Assembly: GCA_902766625.1 (NCBI GenBank)
Contig: CACXEH010000023.1
Span: 1-48,794 of the forward strand
DNA: 48,794 nt
Direction of reading: 5' to 3'
DNA from: an uncultured Bacteroidales bacterium
Lineage (GTDB): Bacteria > Bacteroidota > Bacteroidia > Bacteroidales > Bacteroidaceae
The translations under genes were made by a program, and so were the position numbers. Shown here piece after piece: positions 16,670 to 24,994 of this stretch. The notes beneath the pieces were generated by a model. The model worked only from the letters and a program-made list of their open reading frames with translations. It was not told where the DNA came from and did not search any database. Position 1 is the stretch's first letter; every line of letters begins with the position of its first letter.

Positions 16670-17167
16670 ATGGAATATAAATATAAAGTTAATAATGTAG
16701 AATACACAGTGCAGATTGCTTCAATTTTTGGCAACAAAGCACAAGTCTTTGTAAACGGAACAGCCTATGAGATAGAAATGGAGGGGGGTGCAGTAGCTGC
16801 GCCTGTAGCATTCACACCAGCACCAGCTCCCGTTGCAGCCCCTGCACCAGCACCCGCCCCCACTCCGGTAGCAGAAAAGCCGAAGGAAGAGGCTCCCGCA
16901 ACACCTGCTCCTGAGCCAAGCAAACCACAAGCAACTGCGAATGTTCCGGCCGGCGGCACACCAGTGAAAGCACCGCTACCCGGCATCATCAATGACATTA
17001 AAGTTGCAGTAGGCGACCAAGTCAAAAACGGACAGGTTCTCCTGATACTTGAGGCAATGAAAATGGAAAACGAAATCACTGCCGAGCAAGATGGCGTCAT
17101 AAGTGCCATCTCTGTCAGCACAGGAGACTCCGTAATGGAAGGTACAGTCCTGCTGACCATTGCTTAA
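16670..17167 (+). CDS. Biotin carboxyl carrier (biotin/lipoyl-attachment domain protein)
   Basis: The 165 residues have three parts: a short N-terminal beta domain (1-40), an Ala/Pro-rich flexible linker (about 43-95) and a biotinyl domain (about 97-165) with the biotinylation motif EAMKMENEI, Lys being the attachment site. This is the layout of MmdC/GcdC-type carriers, which shuttle the carboxyl group from the carboxyltransferase. BirA encoded at 5733-6479 would biotinylate it. It is the third gene of the operon. Confidence 0.93.
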   Translation: MEYKYKVNNVEYTVQIASIFGNKAQVFVNGTAYEIEMEGGAVAAPVAFTPAPAPVAAPAPAPAPTPVAEKPKEEAPATPAPEPSKPQATANVPAGGTPVKAPLPGIINDIKVAVGDQVKNGQVLLILEAMKMENEITAEQDGVISAISVSTGDSVMEGTVLLTIA

Positions 17168-17192
17168 AAAAAGATTTTCACTTATCAGCACT

Positions 17193-18071
17193 ATGAGCAA
17201 AAAATCATTTATTGCGATTGCTACTATCGTTGCTTTACTACTCATCGGAAGTATCGCTTATCTGTTTGTAACCCTTCAGAAACAAAAAAACGAAAACGAA
17301 GAGTTACAACAATTGGCTGCCATGGATAAAAAGGAAATGGAGAACGAATATACCCAGTTCGCACTTCAATATGACGAACTGAAGCGCTCCATCCGCAATG
17401 ACTCCCTGATGATTCGTCTGACTGAAGAAGAGAACAAGACAAAGAGCTTGCTGGAGGAACTAAGGAAGACCAAAAGCAACGACGCGCGTGAGATATCCCG
17501 CTTAAAGAAAGAGTTGGCAACCGTACGTGCCGTACTGCGCAGCTATATCATCCAGGTAGACTCCCTTAACAGGTTAAACGAGTCACTGAAGTCTGAGAAT
17601 GAGCAAGTCAAAGAGCAATACAGCAGAGCGACAGCGCAGATTTCAGACTTGACAACGGAAAAACAAAATCTGTCTGACCAAGTCGCCATTGCTTCCCAGT
17701 TGGATGCTACAGGTGTATCATTGATACCTCAAAATAAAAAAGGGAAAACGGAGAAGAAAACAAAGAACACCACACGCTTTGTCGTAAACTTCACGATAAC
17801 GAAGAACATCACGGCTAAGACGGGCGAGCGTAAAATATATGTGCGCGTTACTCAACCAAACAACTCGGTTGTCGGCCAGACCGGTACTGTCAAGTATGAA
17901 AACTCCACTATTGGCTACTCCGCCATGAAGATAGTGGAATACACAGGAGAGGAAATGCCGGTGACAGTATATGTCAATGTCGGCGAGTTCCTAAGTCCCG
18001 GCACATATCACGCATACATCTTCGCCGAAGGTACGATGATAGGCTCAGGCAGTCTGACAATGAACAAATAA
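17193..18071 (+). CDS. Membrane-anchored coiled-coil protein, function unknown
   Basis: The 292-residue protein has one N-terminal transmembrane helix (about 6-25), a long Glu/Lys/Leu-rich coiled coil (about 28-175), a basic Lys/Thr-rich hinge (about 182-196) and a C-terminal beta-rich domain of about 95 residues (FVVNFTITKN ... MIGSGSLTMN). The ATG at 17193 is chosen; an earlier frame start at 17160 overlaps the carrier stop. It starts 25 bases after the biotin-carrier gene, in the position where a sodium-pump beta subunit would be expected, but it is not one. The topology predicts a periplasmic coiled-coil stalk. I do not recognise the family. Confidence 0.8.
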   Translation: MSKKSFIAIATIVALLLIGSIAYLFVTLQKQKNENEELQQLAAMDKKEMENEYTQFALQYDELKRSIRNDSLMIRLTEEENKTKSLLEELRKTKSNDAREISRLKKELATVRAVLRSYIIQVDSLNRLNESLKSENEQVKEQYSRATAQISDLTTEKQNLSDQVAIASQLDATGVSLIPQNKKGKTEKKTKNTTRFVVNFTITKNITAKTGERKIYVRVTQPNNSVVGQTGTVKYENSTIGYSAMKIVEYTGEEMPVTVYVNVGEFLSPGTYHAYIFAEGTMIGSGSLTMNK

Positions 18072-18088
18072 AGTCTTCCTGATATAGA

Positions 18089-18134
18089 AACAAAGAAGCG
18101 CTCTTGTCCCAAAAAACAAGAGCGCTTCTTTGTT
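18089..18134. terminator. Bidirectional terminator between convergent genes
   Basis: Perfect 18-base arms (18089-18106 and 18117-18134) with a 10-base loop containing six A. It lies between the coiled-coil gene (plus) and mrp (minus) and can serve both strands; the T-tracts are interrupted. Confidence 0.8.
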
Positions 18135-18149
18135 ATTGGTTAAACACGA

Positions 18150-19211
18150 TCAACGTCCTGTCGTTCTTTCCACAACGGCATCAGCCAAATGATGAAAGGC
18201 CATACCTGTAAGCGTCTCGGGATGGATGGCAACAGGTTCACCGCTGTCACCACTTTCACAAATACCCTGTACCAAAGGTATCTGCCCTAAAAGAGGCAAA
18301 TCCAGCTCCCTGGCCAAGTCTTTGCAACCGTCCTTGCCGAAGATATAGTATTTGTTTTCCGGTAATTCCGCCGGAGTAAAATATGCCATATTCTCAACAA
18401 GTCCGATAACCGGAATATTGATTTTGTCATTCATATACATATCTATACCCTTGCGGGCATCTGCAAGGGCAACCTTCTGCGGCGTGCTGACAATAATCGC
18501 TCCGGTTACATTAAGTGTCTGCATAATCGTCAGATGGATGTCACTCGTACCTGGAGGGGTATCAATAATAAAATAATCCAAGTCGCCCCACAATGCGTCT
18601 GTAATCAGTTGTTTCAAGGCATTGCTTGCCATCGGCCCGCGCCATACTGCCGCGCTGTCCGGCTTTATGAAAAAACCTATAGAGAGTATCTTCATGCCAT
18701 ATTTCTCCGCAGGTACAAGCATCTGCTTATCTCCGACCATCTCGCCATAGGGTTGGAAATCCTCCAACTTAAGCATCTTCGGAACAGACGGACCGAAGAT
18801 GTCTGCATCCAAGAGTCCCACTCTATAACCCTGTCCTGATAAAGCTATGGCAAGGTTTACGGCTACAGTGGATTTGCCGACACCGCCTTTGCCTGATGAA
18901 ACAGCAATAACATACTTGACATTCGGCAACGCTTTTTCCTCTTCGCCCGGCTTCTGCTTAGGAGCAAACAATGGGGTGATACTGACTTCGACATCTTGGC
19001 CTGCGTGCAATTTAATGGCGCTTTCAGCAGCCTTGACTACAGATTTTGAAAACGGGTCAGGATTCTTTGGAAAAAGAATACTGAAAGAAACGCTGCTACC
19101 TTCGATACGTATGTCATCTTGTACCATTCCCAGTTCGACTATACTTTTATTTTCACCAGGATAGCGTACTGTATTAAGAGCGTCTGTTATTAGTTTTGGA
19201 TATAGATTCAT
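18150..19211 (-). CDS. Mrp/NBP35 family ATP-binding protein (iron-sulfur carrier type)
   Basis: The 353 residues contain an N-terminal MIP18/DUF59-like domain (1 to about 80) and a deviant Walker A GKGGVGKST (107-115) of the ParA/MinD class, with IDTPPGTSD and GLVENMAYF. Family members such as ApbC/Mrp carry Fe-S clusters for target proteins. The usual C-terminal Cys-x-x-Cys that binds the cluster is absent: after ENMAYF the sequence reads TPAELPENKYYIFG. I believe this is normal for the Bacteroidetes branch. It starts 11 bases after trmB and is probably co-transcribed. Confidence 0.9.
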   Translation of the reverse strand: MNLYPKLITDALNTVRYPGENKSIVELGMVQDDIRIEGSSVSFSILFPKNPDPFSKSVVKAAESAIKLHAGQDVEVSITPLFAPKQKPGEEEKALPNVKYVIAVSSGKGGVGKSTVAVNLAIALSGQGYRVGLLDADIFGPSVPKMLKLEDFQPYGEMVGDKQMLVPAEKYGMKILSIGFFIKPDSAAVWRGPMASNALKQLITDALWGDLDYFIIDTPPGTSDIHLTIMQTLNVTGAIIVSTPQKVALADARKGIDMYMNDKINIPVIGLVENMAYFTPAELPENKYYIFGKDGCKDLARELDLPLLGQIPLVQGICESGDSGEPVAIHPETLTGMAFHHLADAVVERTTGR

Positions 19212-19222
19212 GGTTGTATATT

Positions 19223-20002
19223 TTAATGTGCTTTAGTCAATGCAGAACGTTTGTCTCTTGAGTAACTTCTGTAACTGTCTAATTCTATTTCCACGTCAGG
19301 CTCTACCAATACTCCCTCCTTTGGCAAGGCAAAGGCAAGATATTTGATGGACAGTCCTCTTAAAATCCATTGCTGTTCATAGTAAGTCTTAATCTGTAAC
19401 AGAGACAACTGCTCAGGACTCAGATTTAGCCCAGGGGCTTCTGTGTAGAGATCGCGAGTAAGAACAACAGCATCCAAGTGGTTGGCGTCCATCATGTATT
19501 GCGTGTATGTGAAAAGGAAATTACTGTCGGTCTTCAGATGTATGATGCCATTATCTTTCAGAAATTGCCGATAACGGTTCAGAAAATAAGTTGAGGTGAG
19601 CCTCTTTGTCGGTTTTTTCATTTGCGGGTCACAAAATGTCAACCATATCTCATCCACTTCACCTGCATCAAAGAAACGCGTGATAAACTCAATCCTTGTA
19701 CGGAGAAACGCCACATTCTTCATATTGTCTTTTAGACTCTCTGTCGCGCCAGTCCACATGCGTGAGCCTTTAATGTCAACACCAATAAAATTTTTTTCAG
19801 GAAACATACGGGCAAGCCCCACTGTATATTCGCCACGGCCACAACCCAATTCCAATATGATGGGATTATTGTTATGAAAGAAGCGCTCCTTCCAATGGCC
19901 CTTCATCTCGTGAGGTGTCTCCAGACTTTCAAACTCAGTTTCTTGAAAGACGTGAGGATAGTTGGCCATATCGGCAAACTTAGCCAGTTTGTTTTTGCTC
20001 AT
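19223..20002 (-). CDS. trmB: tRNA (guanine-N7-)-methyltransferase
   Basis: TrmB methylates G46 in the variable loop of tRNA. The SAM-binding [14 protein letters not shown] (about 51-64), the [13 protein letters not shown] segment and the family-typical [14 protein letters not shown] (about 124-137) are present. The Bacteroidetes form uses FCDPQ rather than the proteobacterial FPDPW. Length 259 is a little longer than E. coli TrmB. It is first in the trmB-mrp pair, with a TATCTTTG box 25 bases upstream. Confidence 0.93.
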   Translation of the reverse strand: MSKNKLAKFADMANYPHVFQETEFESLETPHEMKGHWKERFFHNNNPIILELGCGRGEYTVGLARMFPEKNFIGVDIKGSRMWTGATESLKDNMKNVAFLRTRIEFITRFFDAGEVDEIWLTFCDPQMKKPTKRLTSTYFLNRYRQFLKDNGIIHLKTDSNFLFTYTQYMMDANHLDAVVLTRDLYTEAPGLNLSPEQLSLLQIKTYYEQQWILRGLSIKYLAFALPKEGVLVEPDVEIELDSYRSYSRDKRSALTKAH

Positions 20003-20026
20003 ATATCCTTGTTATAGTATTGCATG

Positions 20027-20034
20027 CAAAGATA
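20027..20034 (-). promoter_or_regulatory. -7 box of the trmB-mrp operon
   Basis: TATCTTTG on the minus strand matches TAnnTTTG and lies 25 bases before the trmB ATG. The -33 box is not clear (a T-run at about the right distance). Confidence 0.5.
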
Positions 20035-20090
20035 GTAAAAATTGCGGTATTACGCTAAAAACAGCACAGGCACAACCCACAATGAAATTC

Positions 20091-20180
20091 ATGTGGCCCG
20101 ACAAAGTTTATATTCCAAAGGCTGGAACATACATTCCACCAGACGGAACTTACGTTCCAGCCCATGGAACTTACATCCCG
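20091..20180 (+). repeat. Dispersed 21-base-period repeat, copy A
   Basis: After a leading ATGTGGCCCGAC come units of 21 bases: 20103-20123 (starting AAAGTTT), 20124-20144 and 20145-20165 (both starting GGAAC, core GGAAC-N5-TTCC), and a partial 20166-20180. Each full unit is a near-palindrome GGAA-N6-TTCC plus a 6-7-base variable spacer. As 21 is a multiple of 3, the frame reads as a heptad of the type TYIPxxG. Copies B (46916-47002) and C (131-178, minus) have the same order of parts. Confidence 0.7.
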
Positions 20181-20391
20181 TAGCATAGAAAGAAAAACTT
20201 AACGACGGTAAAGAAACTGCCAACACCGGGACACCGGATCAAAGAAACCTGCGCATGGTGGCGAGAAAAGGCAACCTGTTAAATTTTTCCAACCGATTTA
20301 AAAACACAAAAAAAACAACAAAAAGTCATAAAATCCTCCTACTCTGGCATATTTTTAATTTTATTAAAAAAGATAAATGAAAAAAAGGATG

Positions 20392-20399
20392 TAATTTTG
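20392..20399 (+). promoter_or_regulatory. Possible -7 box of the RND efflux operon
   Basis: TAATTTTG followed by GT matches TAnnTTTG and would give a leader of about 80 bases. The expected -33 region has only T-rich sequence. Confidence 0.4.
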
Positions 20400-20483
20400 T
20401 AAACTAAAGTTTTATACCGCTTTCTATTAAGGTGGGCAACATTTTTTACAACGCAATAATAAAACATAAACATATTAAACTCT

Positions 20484-21674
20484 ATGAATTTACATTCAGT
20501 CAAAAAATTGATTCCGGTTGTAATCGCAATCGGAACATTGACGGTCTCTTCATGCGGTAACCGCAAAGGCGGTTTACCTCAGAGTAATCAATTTCCTGTA
20601 ACAACGGTTCAAGCTTCAAGCACAGAGATGTACGGATCATATCCTGCTGTCATTAAAGGTAAGCAGGATGTGGAGATTCGTCCAAAAGTATCAGGCTTTA
20701 TCACCAGATTATGCGTGGAAGAAGGTTCTGCAGTACGTGCCGGACAAACATTGGTAACCATTGACAATGTGCAGTATAAAGCTGCATACCATCAAGCGGA
20801 AGCCGCATTGGAATCAGCAAAATCCGCATTGGCAACTGCAGAGTTAACTTATAAGAACAAGAAAGAGTTGTTCAATCAGAACATCATCGGCGAATTTGAC
20901 TTGACGAAAGCAGAGAACAGCCTTGCCTCCGCCAAGGCCGGACTGGCTCAGGCCCAGGCCGCAGTAACATCCGCACGTGACAATCTCAACTATTGTAACG
21001 TAACGAGTCCGAGCAATGGTGTCATCGGCACAATGCCATACCGTGTAGGCAGTCTCGTCAGCGCATCCATAGCGACACCGTTGACAACAGTATCAAACAT
21101 TGACCAAATGTATGTATACTTCTCCATGACCGAAAAACAACTTTTGGAGATGACACGCGAGAGGGGAAAGAATGTCACATCAGCATTTCCTGAAGTTCAG
21201 CTTAGACTGGCAGACGGCTCAATGTATGAGCATCCTGGCAAAGTGTCAATGGTCAGCGGTGTGATAGACCAGTCTACGGGTACAGTCAGTGTTCGCGCCG
21301 ATTTCTCAAACCCGGATCACCTTCTTAAATCCGGAGGAACAGGTTCTATTATAATTCCCAATGATATGGCAAACGCTATCATCATTCCGCAAAAATGCGT
21401 ATCTGAGGTACAGAACAAGAAATTCGTCTACACCGTAGGCAAAGACAACAAAGTAAAATACACCGAGATTAAGATAAAGCCACTTGATGACGGCAACGAC
21501 TTCATTGTGACCGACGGTCTGAAAGTTGGCGACAGATATGTCACCAATGGCATCGCCAAACTTTCCGACGGAATGGAGATAGAGCCCATCACCCCGGAGA
21601 AATATCAGCAGATAATCAATGAGCAAGCCAAAGCCATGACCGCTGGTGATATTGTCAATGCAATGAAGAAATAA
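20484..21674 (+). CDS. RND efflux pump periplasmic adaptor (membrane-fusion lipoprotein)
   Basis: The 396-residue AcrA-type adaptor links the inner-membrane pump to the outer-membrane channel. A lipoprotein signal ends in VSSC (Cys24 would be lipidated). Then follow a lipoyl-like half (EIRPKVSGFITRLCVEEGSAVRAGQ), an Ala-rich alpha-hairpin (about 95-165), the second lipoyl half (NVTSPSNGVIG), and the beta-barrel and membrane-proximal domains. It is first of three genes encoding a complete tripartite pump. A 12-bp hairpin separates it from the pump gene. Confidence 0.94.
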   Translation: MNLHSVKKLIPVVIAIGTLTVSSCGNRKGGLPQSNQFPVTTVQASSTEMYGSYPAVIKGKQDVEIRPKVSGFITRLCVEEGSAVRAGQTLVTIDNVQYKAAYHQAEAALESAKSALATAELTYKNKKELFNQNIIGEFDLTKAENSLASAKAGLAQAQAAVTSARDNLNYCNVTSPSNGVIGTMPYRVGSLVSASIATPLTTVSNIDQMYVYFSMTEKQLLEMTRERGKNVTSAFPEVQLRLADGSMYEHPGKVSMVSGVIDQSTGTVSVRADFSNPDHLLKSGGTGSIIIPNDMANAIIIPQKCVSEVQNKKFVYTVGKDNKVKYTEIKIKPLDDGNDFIVTDGLKVGDRYVTNGIAKLSDGMEIEPITPEKYQQIINEQAKAMTAGDIVNAMKK

Positions 21675-21676
21675 TG

Positions 21677-21712
21677 AAAGATTAAAAACGGAAAGAACTA
21701 TTTTTAATCTTT
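21677..21712 (+). other. Intercistronic hairpin between adaptor and pump genes
   Basis: Perfect 12-base arms (21677-21688 and 21701-21712) with a 12-base loop lie in the 61-base gap between adaptor and pump genes. The right arm contains TTTTT but no T-run follows. It could tune the adaptor:pump ratio by attenuation or mRNA end protection. Confidence 0.6.
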
Positions 21713-21735
21713 GGATAAAGTAAAAAAGCACAACT

Positions 21736-24700
21736 ATGACTTTTACAAAATTTATCAAACGCCCGGTGCTGTCGACGGTAATATCCATCGTCCTTGTACT
21801 GCTGGGTTTTATCGGACTGGCAGCGCTTCCTATTGAACAATATCCAGATATCGCACCGCCTACCGTTGTGGTATGGACAAGCTACCCCGGTGCTGATGCA
21901 GAGACAGTGAAGAACTCCGTCATCGTTCCGCTTGAAGAGAGCATTAACGGTGTGGAAGGAATGGATTATATATCCTCAACAGCTTCATCCGGTTCAGCAC
22001 AGATAAGCGTATTGTTCCGCCAAGGTATGAACGCCGATATGTGTGCCGTCAATGTACAAAACCGCGTATCTCAGGCTTTAGCCTTACTACCTGCCGAGGT
22101 AACGCAAATCGGTGTCACTGTGATGAAGCGTCAGACTTCACAGGTATTGATGTTCACCCTGACCTCAGACGGGCGTTATGACGATGAGTTCCTGACGAAC
22201 TACAACAATATTAATATTGTACCTGCCATCAAGCGTATCCAAGGCGTAGGTGACGTGCAATCTCCCGGCTTAAAGACATACTCCATGCGTATATGGCTGA
22301 AGCCGGATATGATGAAACAGTACAACCTGATGCCATCCGACATCACCGGTGTGCTGGCCGAGCAGAATATTGAGGCGGCGCCCGGTACTTTCGGAGAACG
22401 GGCAGACGTGGCTTACGAATATGCCATGCGCTATACAGGCCGTTTGAAGACCGCTGAAGAATTCGGCAATATTATCATCCGCAGTGACGCTAACGGCAAC
22501 ACGCTCAAGCTGAAGGATGTGGCAAAAATAGAACTGGGCGGTCAGCAATACACCGTTTCAATGAAGAACAACAACATCCCGTCTGTAATGGGTATGGTGC
22601 AGCAGATTGCCGGGTCTAACGCCAACGAAATTGCGAAACAGGTAAAAGTTGAGTTGGAAAAACAACAGAAACTGATGCCACCAGGCATGTTCTACAAAAT
22701 CAACTATGATGTTACGGAATTTCTCTACGCATCTATTGAAGAAGTTGTTTTCACGCTGTTCTTCACACTGCTTCTGGTGTTCATCGTCATCTACCTCTTC
22801 CTGCAGGACTGGCGTTCTACACTCATTCCGCTGATTGCCGTACCCGTATCTCTGATAGGTACTTTCTTCTTCCTCGAAGTATTCGGCTTCTCCATCAACC
22901 TGCTAGTTCTCTCAGCCTTATTGTTAGCTATCGCCATTGTGGTCGATGATGCCATCGTGGTGGTTGAGGCCGTGCATGCCAAACTTGATCAGGGATACAA
23001 GTCAACCCTTACGGCCTCCATTGATGCCATGAACGAAATATCGGGTGCCATCATTTCTATCACACTTGTGATGGCATCAGTATTTATCCCAGTTTCATTC
23101 ATCGGTGGCACTTCAGGTACTTTTTATCGCGAGTTCGGCGTTACGATGGCTGTCAGCATCTTTATTTCAGCTCTCAACGCCCTGACTTTGTCACCTGCTC
23201 TTTGTGCTATCTTCCTGAAACCTCACAATAAGGATGGTCACACGAAGAAGATGTCTATGATTGACCGCTTCCACACATCATTCAATACAGCCTTTACCAC
23301 AGCCACCAATAAATATAAGAACATCGTAGAGAAACTGGTTGGCAAACCCGTAACCATTTGTATCGCCATCGTTATAGGTATCGCTGCCTTGGTACTGTCA
23401 ATGATAACCACAAAGACAGGTTTGGTTCCTGATGAAGATACGGGTACGGTCTTCTGTACCGTCTCCATGCCACCCGCAACATCAGTTGCCCGCACACGGC
23501 AAATTATCAACGAGGTAGACTCCATCTTAGCAGCCGACCCGGCCGTTCAAAGTCGGGAACAAATTCAAGGTTACAACTTCATCGCTGGCGCAGGCTCAGA
23601 TCAAGCTACATTCATCATTAAGCTAAAGCCTTTTGAAGAACGTCAGAAAGGATTCTGGTGGAAACTCAGCGGACTCTGGCAAGGCGACGGCATCTACCGC
23701 TTCTTCATCAACCCGTGGGAGCGTGATGGCGTACTGGCTCAAATTTACCTGAAGACAGCTCATATAAAAGACGCTCAGATCCTTGCCTTCGGACCTCCAA
23801 TGATTCCTGGCTTCTCAGCCAATTCTGGTATATCGCTTGTGATGCAAGACCGTACAGGCGGTGACCTCAGTCACTTCTTTGACATCGTCAAGGACTACTT
23901 GAGAGAACTGAACAAACGTCCGGAAATCCAGATGGCACAGACTTCTTACAACCCAAACTATCCGCAGTACATGATTCATGTAGATGTAGCCAAGTGTAAG
24001 CAAGCAGGCATCTCGCCACAGACTGTACTCTACACACTGCAGGGTTACTATGGCGGTCTCTATGCTTCTAACTTCAATGCATATGGCAAACTCTATCGTG
24101 TAATGGTTCAAGGTTCACCGGAAACCCGCATGACGGAGGAATCACTGAACAGTATATATGTACGCACACCCGCAGGAATGTCACCTGTTAAAGAGTTTTG
24201 TAATCTGGAACGTGTCTATGGCCCGTCCAACATCAACCGCTTTAACCTCTTCACCGCTATCAACGTAACAGCAACGGTAGCGGAGGGCTATTCTTCCGGA
24301 GAGGCCATCAAAGCTGTACAGGAAGTAGCATCTACAATGCTGCCTGCAGGATATACCTATGACTATTCAGGACTGACTCGTTCAGAGGCTGCTTCCAGCA
24401 ACTCCACGGCCCTGATTTTCGTACTATGCCTCATCTTCATATACCTGATTCTGTCGGCACAATACGAGTCATACATCTTGCCTTTGGCCGTAGTGCTCTC
24501 CGTTCCATTCGGACTGGCAGGTTGCTTCCTCTTCACGCAGTTGTTCGGCCATAACAATGATATATACATGCAGATTTCACTCATCATGCTAATCGGTCTG
24601 TTGGCAAAGAACGCTATCTTGATTGTACAATTCGCACTGGAACGTCGCGAAACTGGTATGGCAATTTCGTGGTCAGCAGTCTTAGGTGCCGCAGCACGTC

Positions 24701-24993
24701 TGCGTCCTATCTTGATGACATCATTGGCTATGGTTATCGGTTTGTTGCCTATGATGTTTGCATCTGGTGTTGGTAAAAACGGAAATCAAACTCTCGGTAC
24801 TGCCGCTGTAGGCGGTATGTTAATCGGTACAATATGCCAATTGTTTGTTGTACCCACACTCTTTGTTATCTTTGAAAAACTGCAAGAAAAGATTACTCCA
24901 AAACATTTTGTAGGCTTAATCAAAGGTAAAAATGATTCAGAGCTCAAACAATATACACGTCCTATGGACTTGAAATATTTAAATAAAGACTAA
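21736..24993 (+). CDS. RND efflux pump inner-membrane subunit (AcrB/HAE1 family)
   Basis: The 1085-residue protein is a proton-driven drug or bile-salt exporter of the AcrB type. The proton-relay residues are visible: Asp-Asp in IAIVVDDAIVVVEA (about 403-404, helix 4) and Lys in GLLAKNAILIVQF (about 958, helix 10). The start MTFTKFIKRPVLSTVISIVL is typical, and two large periplasmic loops lie after helices 1 and 7. It is longer than E. coli AcrB (1049) mostly through the C-terminal tail and a loop insertion near 635-660. Substrates cannot be read from sequence. The channel gene starts 1 base after the stop. Confidence 0.96.
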   Translation: MTFTKFIKRPVLSTVISIVLVLLGFIGLAALPIEQYPDIAPPTVVVWTSYPGADAETVKNSVIVPLEESINGVEGMDYISSTASSGSAQISVLFRQGMNADMCAVNVQNRVSQALALLPAEVTQIGVTVMKRQTSQVLMFTLTSDGRYDDEFLTNYNNINIVPAIKRIQGVGDVQSPGLKTYSMRIWLKPDMMKQYNLMPSDITGVLAEQNIEAAPGTFGERADVAYEYAMRYTGRLKTAEEFGNIIIRSDANGNTLKLKDVAKIELGGQQYTVSMKNNNIPSVMGMVQQIAGSNANEIAKQVKVELEKQQKLMPPGMFYKINYDVTEFLYASIEEVVFTLFFTLLLVFIVIYLFLQDWRSTLIPLIAVPVSLIGTFFFLEVFGFSINLLVLSALLLAIAIVVDDAIVVVEAVHAKLDQGYKSTLTASIDAMNEISGAIISITLVMASVFIPVSFIGGTSGTFYREFGVTMAVSIFISALNALTLSPALCAIFLKPHNKDGHTKKMSMIDRFHTSFNTAFTTATNKYKNIVEKLVGKPVTICIAIVIGIAALVLSMITTKTGLVPDEDTGTVFCTVSMPPATSVARTRQIINEVDSILAADPAVQSREQIQGYNFIAGAGSDQATFIIKLKPFEERQKGFWWKLSGLWQGDGIYRFFINPWERDGVLAQIYLKTAHIKDAQILAFGPPMIPGFSANSGISLVMQDRTGGDLSHFFDIVKDYLRELNKRPEIQMAQTSYNPNYPQYMIHVDVAKCKQAGISPQTVLYTLQGYYGGLYASNFNAYGKLYRVMVQGSPETRMTEESLNSIYVRTPAGMSPVKEFCNLERVYGPSNINRFNLFTAINVTATVAEGYSSGEAIKAVQEVASTMLPAGYTYDYSGLTRSEAASSNSTALIFVLCLIFIYLILSAQYESYILPLAVVLSVPFGLAGCFLFTQLFGHNNDIYMQISLIMLIGLLAKNAILIVQFALERRETGMAISWSAVLGAAARLRPILMTSLAMVIGLLPMMFASGVGKNGNQTLGTAAVGGMLIGTICQLFVVPTLFVIFEKLQEKITPKHFVGLIKGKNDSELKQYTRPMDLKYLNKD

Positions 24994-24994
24994 C

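Larger units (their letters stand above)
20003..20483. other. Intergenic region between trmB and the efflux operon
   Basis: About 480 bases without a gene. It holds the trmB -7 box (20027-20034), repeat copy A (20091-20180) and a possible -7 box for the efflux operon (TAATTTTG, 20392-20399). A 34-codon frame from 20082 (ATG) to the TAG after the repeat spans copy A; I do not call it a gene. From about 20181 to 20390 I see nothing definite. Confidence 0.6.

Noticed and set aside
20091..20180. CRISPR array
   Set aside because: Units are 21 bases with 6-7-base variable parts, too short for repeat plus spacer, and no cas genes are near.
19962..20183. Open frame with a hydrophobic start and TYIPxxG heptads
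   Set aside because: Its first part is antisense to trmB and its last part is repeat copy A; there is no promoter box in position and no sign of a folded protein. I keep the repeat and not the gene.
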